Made by a program: the position numbers and the translations under genes. Positions 62,872 to 64,000 of a DNA stretch of 64,000 bases are shown piece by piece (the stretch's first letter is position 1; each line of letters begins with the position of its first letter). The notes beneath the pieces are model-generated. The model was given only the letters and a program-made list of their open reading frames with translations. It did no database searches and was not told the origin of the DNA. The stretch is from contig NZ_VXDC01000001.1 in the NCBI RefSeq assembly GCF_008711285.1, positions 434,001 to 498,000 of the forward strand, written 5' to 3'. This DNA is from Roseibium aquae (GTDB lineage Bacteria; Pseudomonadota; Alphaproteobacteria; Rhizobiales; Stappiaceae).

Positions 62872-64000
62872 TCACCGCCCCGGCCGCCCACTCTTTTTCG
62901 GCCGCCCACGTCGCCGCTTTTCGTCAACCGGGTCTTCATAGGATCCGACGCCGATCTTGCCGCGCGGGGTGTGATGCGGAGCGTCTTCTGCCTGGATGAT
63001 GGGTGCCGGTTTTTGCGGCAGCGGGCCCTTGGGCATTGGCACTTCGGTGCGGCCGACGGTCATTTCGTCGAGGCTGGGCTTGTGAACCTTTGATTTAGCC
63101 GTGGCCGCTGCATTTTTGTTCGCGGGTGCGCCAGAGGCGCGGCCCATGGCCTTATCCTTCGCCGTTTCCTTTTTCTTGCCGGATGCGCCTTCCTTGGTGC
63201 CGCCGGCGCCGAACTTCTTGTCGCCCCGGTAGCCGCCGGTTTTCGCATCGACATCCGATTGCCGGGCCATGGCGTCGTCGGCGACGGCCAGTTCCGTTTC
63301 CTGCAGGCGCTTGATCTCGTCGCGCAGACGGGCGGCCGTCTCGAAGTCGAGATCGGCGGCGGCGTCGCGCATCTGCTTTTCCAGATCGCCGATATGGGCC
63401 TTCAGATTGTGGCCGACCAGCGACCCTTCTTCGGCAAAGCCGGCGTCCACCGTGACATGGTCCTGCTCGTAGACGCTTTGCATGATGTCGCCGATGGAGC
63501 GTTTGACGCTTTCGGGCGTGATGCCGTGCTCGGCGTTGTAGGCGAGCTGCTTGTCGCGGCGGCGGTTGGTCTCGGCGATCGCCCGCTCCATGGAGCCGGT
63601 CATCTGGTCGGCATAGAGGATCACCTTGCCGTCCACATTCCGTGCCGCGCGGCCGATGGTCTGGATCAGCGAGGTTTCCGAGCGCAAAAAGCCCTCCTTG
63701 TCCGCGTCCAGAATGGCGACCAGCGCGCATTCGGGAATGTCGAGGCCCTCGCGGAGCAAGTTGATGCCGACCAGCACGTCGAACGCGCCGAGGCGCAAAT
63801 CGCGCAGGATCTCGATGCGCTCCAGCGTGTCGATGTCAGAATGCATGTAGCGCACGCGCACGCCGTTTTCATGCAGGTATTCGGTGAGGTCCTCGGCCAT
63901 CCGCTTGGTGAGGGTGGTGACCAGCGTGCGGTAGCCCTTGGCGGCGACCGCGCGCACCTCGCCCAGTAGATCGTCGACCTGGGACGTTGCCGGGCGGATG
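62872..64000 (-). CDS. uvrB: Excinuclease ABC subunit B, C-terminal part
   Basis: The frame stays open to the window edge, so the N-terminal half is missing. Present are [15 protein letters not shown], the helicase motifs [23 protein letters not shown] and [10 protein letters not shown], and the C-terminal UVR motif ([20 protein letters not shown]) that contacts UvrC. Beyond it is an extension of about 150 residues rich in Lys, Gly and Pro. It ends with [14 protein letters not shown], which looks like an AT-hook. UvrB opens and verifies damaged DNA. Confidence 0.96.
   Translation of the reverse strand, partial: IRPATSQVDDLLGEVRAVAAKGYRTLVTTLTKRMAEDLTEYLHENGVRVRYMHSDIDTLERIEILRDLRLGAFDVLVGINLLREGLDIPECALVAILDADKEGFLRSETSLIQTIGRAARNVDGKVILYADQMTGSMERAIAETNRRRDKQLAYNAEHGITPESVKRSIGDIMQSVYEQDHVTVDAGFAEEGSLVGHNLKAHIGDLEKQMRDAAADLDFETAARLRDEIKRLQETELAVADDAMARQSDVDAKTGGYRGDKKFGAGGTKEGASGKKKETAKDKAMGRASGAPANKNAAATAKSKVHKPSLDEMTVGRTEVPMPKGPLPQKPAPIIQAEDAPHHTPRGKIGVGSYEDPVDEKRRRGRPKKSGRPGR

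Overview
The window is chromosomal DNA from an alphaproteobacterium. It is GC-rich by eye and reads most like the Hyphomicrobiales (Rhizobiales), for example a Stappiaceae-type marine bacterium. The basis is the petABC-mtnP-apt block, the lgt / NDUFAF7-type methyltransferase / pgeF block, the rplY-pth-ychF block, a Brucella Omp25/31-type outer-membrane protein, a DUF1176 and a DUF1402 protein, and the GTCATCC...GGATGAC palindromic repeats common in this class. The genus is inference. No rRNA, tRNA, CRISPR array, prophage or complete insertion sequence was recognised.

Layout. 1-5.4 kb: 3' end of petA, petB and petC (cytochrome bc1), a terminator, then mtnP, apt, bluB and a GNAT gene (methylthioadenosine and adenine salvage, cobalamin lower ligand). 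5.5-7.7 kb: two MaoC-like hydratases divergent from an O-methyltransferase across a 28-bp palindrome. 7.8-16.1 kb, minus strand: SLC13 transporter, FAH-fold hydrolase, ychF, RNase T2, pth, rplY, MOSC protein, prs. 16.4-20.8 kb, minus: lipoprotein, metal-free-looking M24 enzyme, pgeF, NDUFAF7-type methyltransferase, lgt. 21-24.1 kb, plus: UbiK-like factor, YbjN protein, proC, TetR/COQ9-like protein, csaA. 24.2-26.9 kb, minus: MarR / OmpR-type regulator / EnvZ-type kinase operon resembling petP-petR, divergent from ilvE. 28-38.7 kb, minus: Bcr/CflA exporter, moaE, moaD, pgsA, HlyU-like protein, tdk, endonuclease/exonuclease/phosphatase protein, TPR-sulfotransferase, uvrC, SDR, Ca2+/cation antiporter.

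39-44.6 kb, plus: outer-membrane beta-barrel and an RND efflux pair. 44.6-51.6 kb: GST, a small secreted protein, rlmJ, GNAT, a glycine/RGG-rich cold-shock-domain protein with internal tandem repeats, DUF1176 protein, metallo-beta-lactamase-fold hydrolase, DUF1402 protein. 51.9-55 kb, minus: a chalcone-isomerase-like protein, a GPH-type transporter and a small DUF6665-like protein, plus an amino-acid-binding-type periplasmic protein. 55.5-59.7 kb: a long coiled-coil protein, a possible short transcript with a perfect terminator, clpS and a chemoreceptor.

59.7-62.9 kb is the most unusual part. It holds a tandem 228/229-bp duplication, four composite elements of about 95-109 bp with GTCAT...ATGAC ends made of palindromes whose arms covary, several half-elements, and two small GIY-YIG nuclease genes lying among them. 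One of these genes takes its last codons from a palindrome. The window ends inside uvrB.
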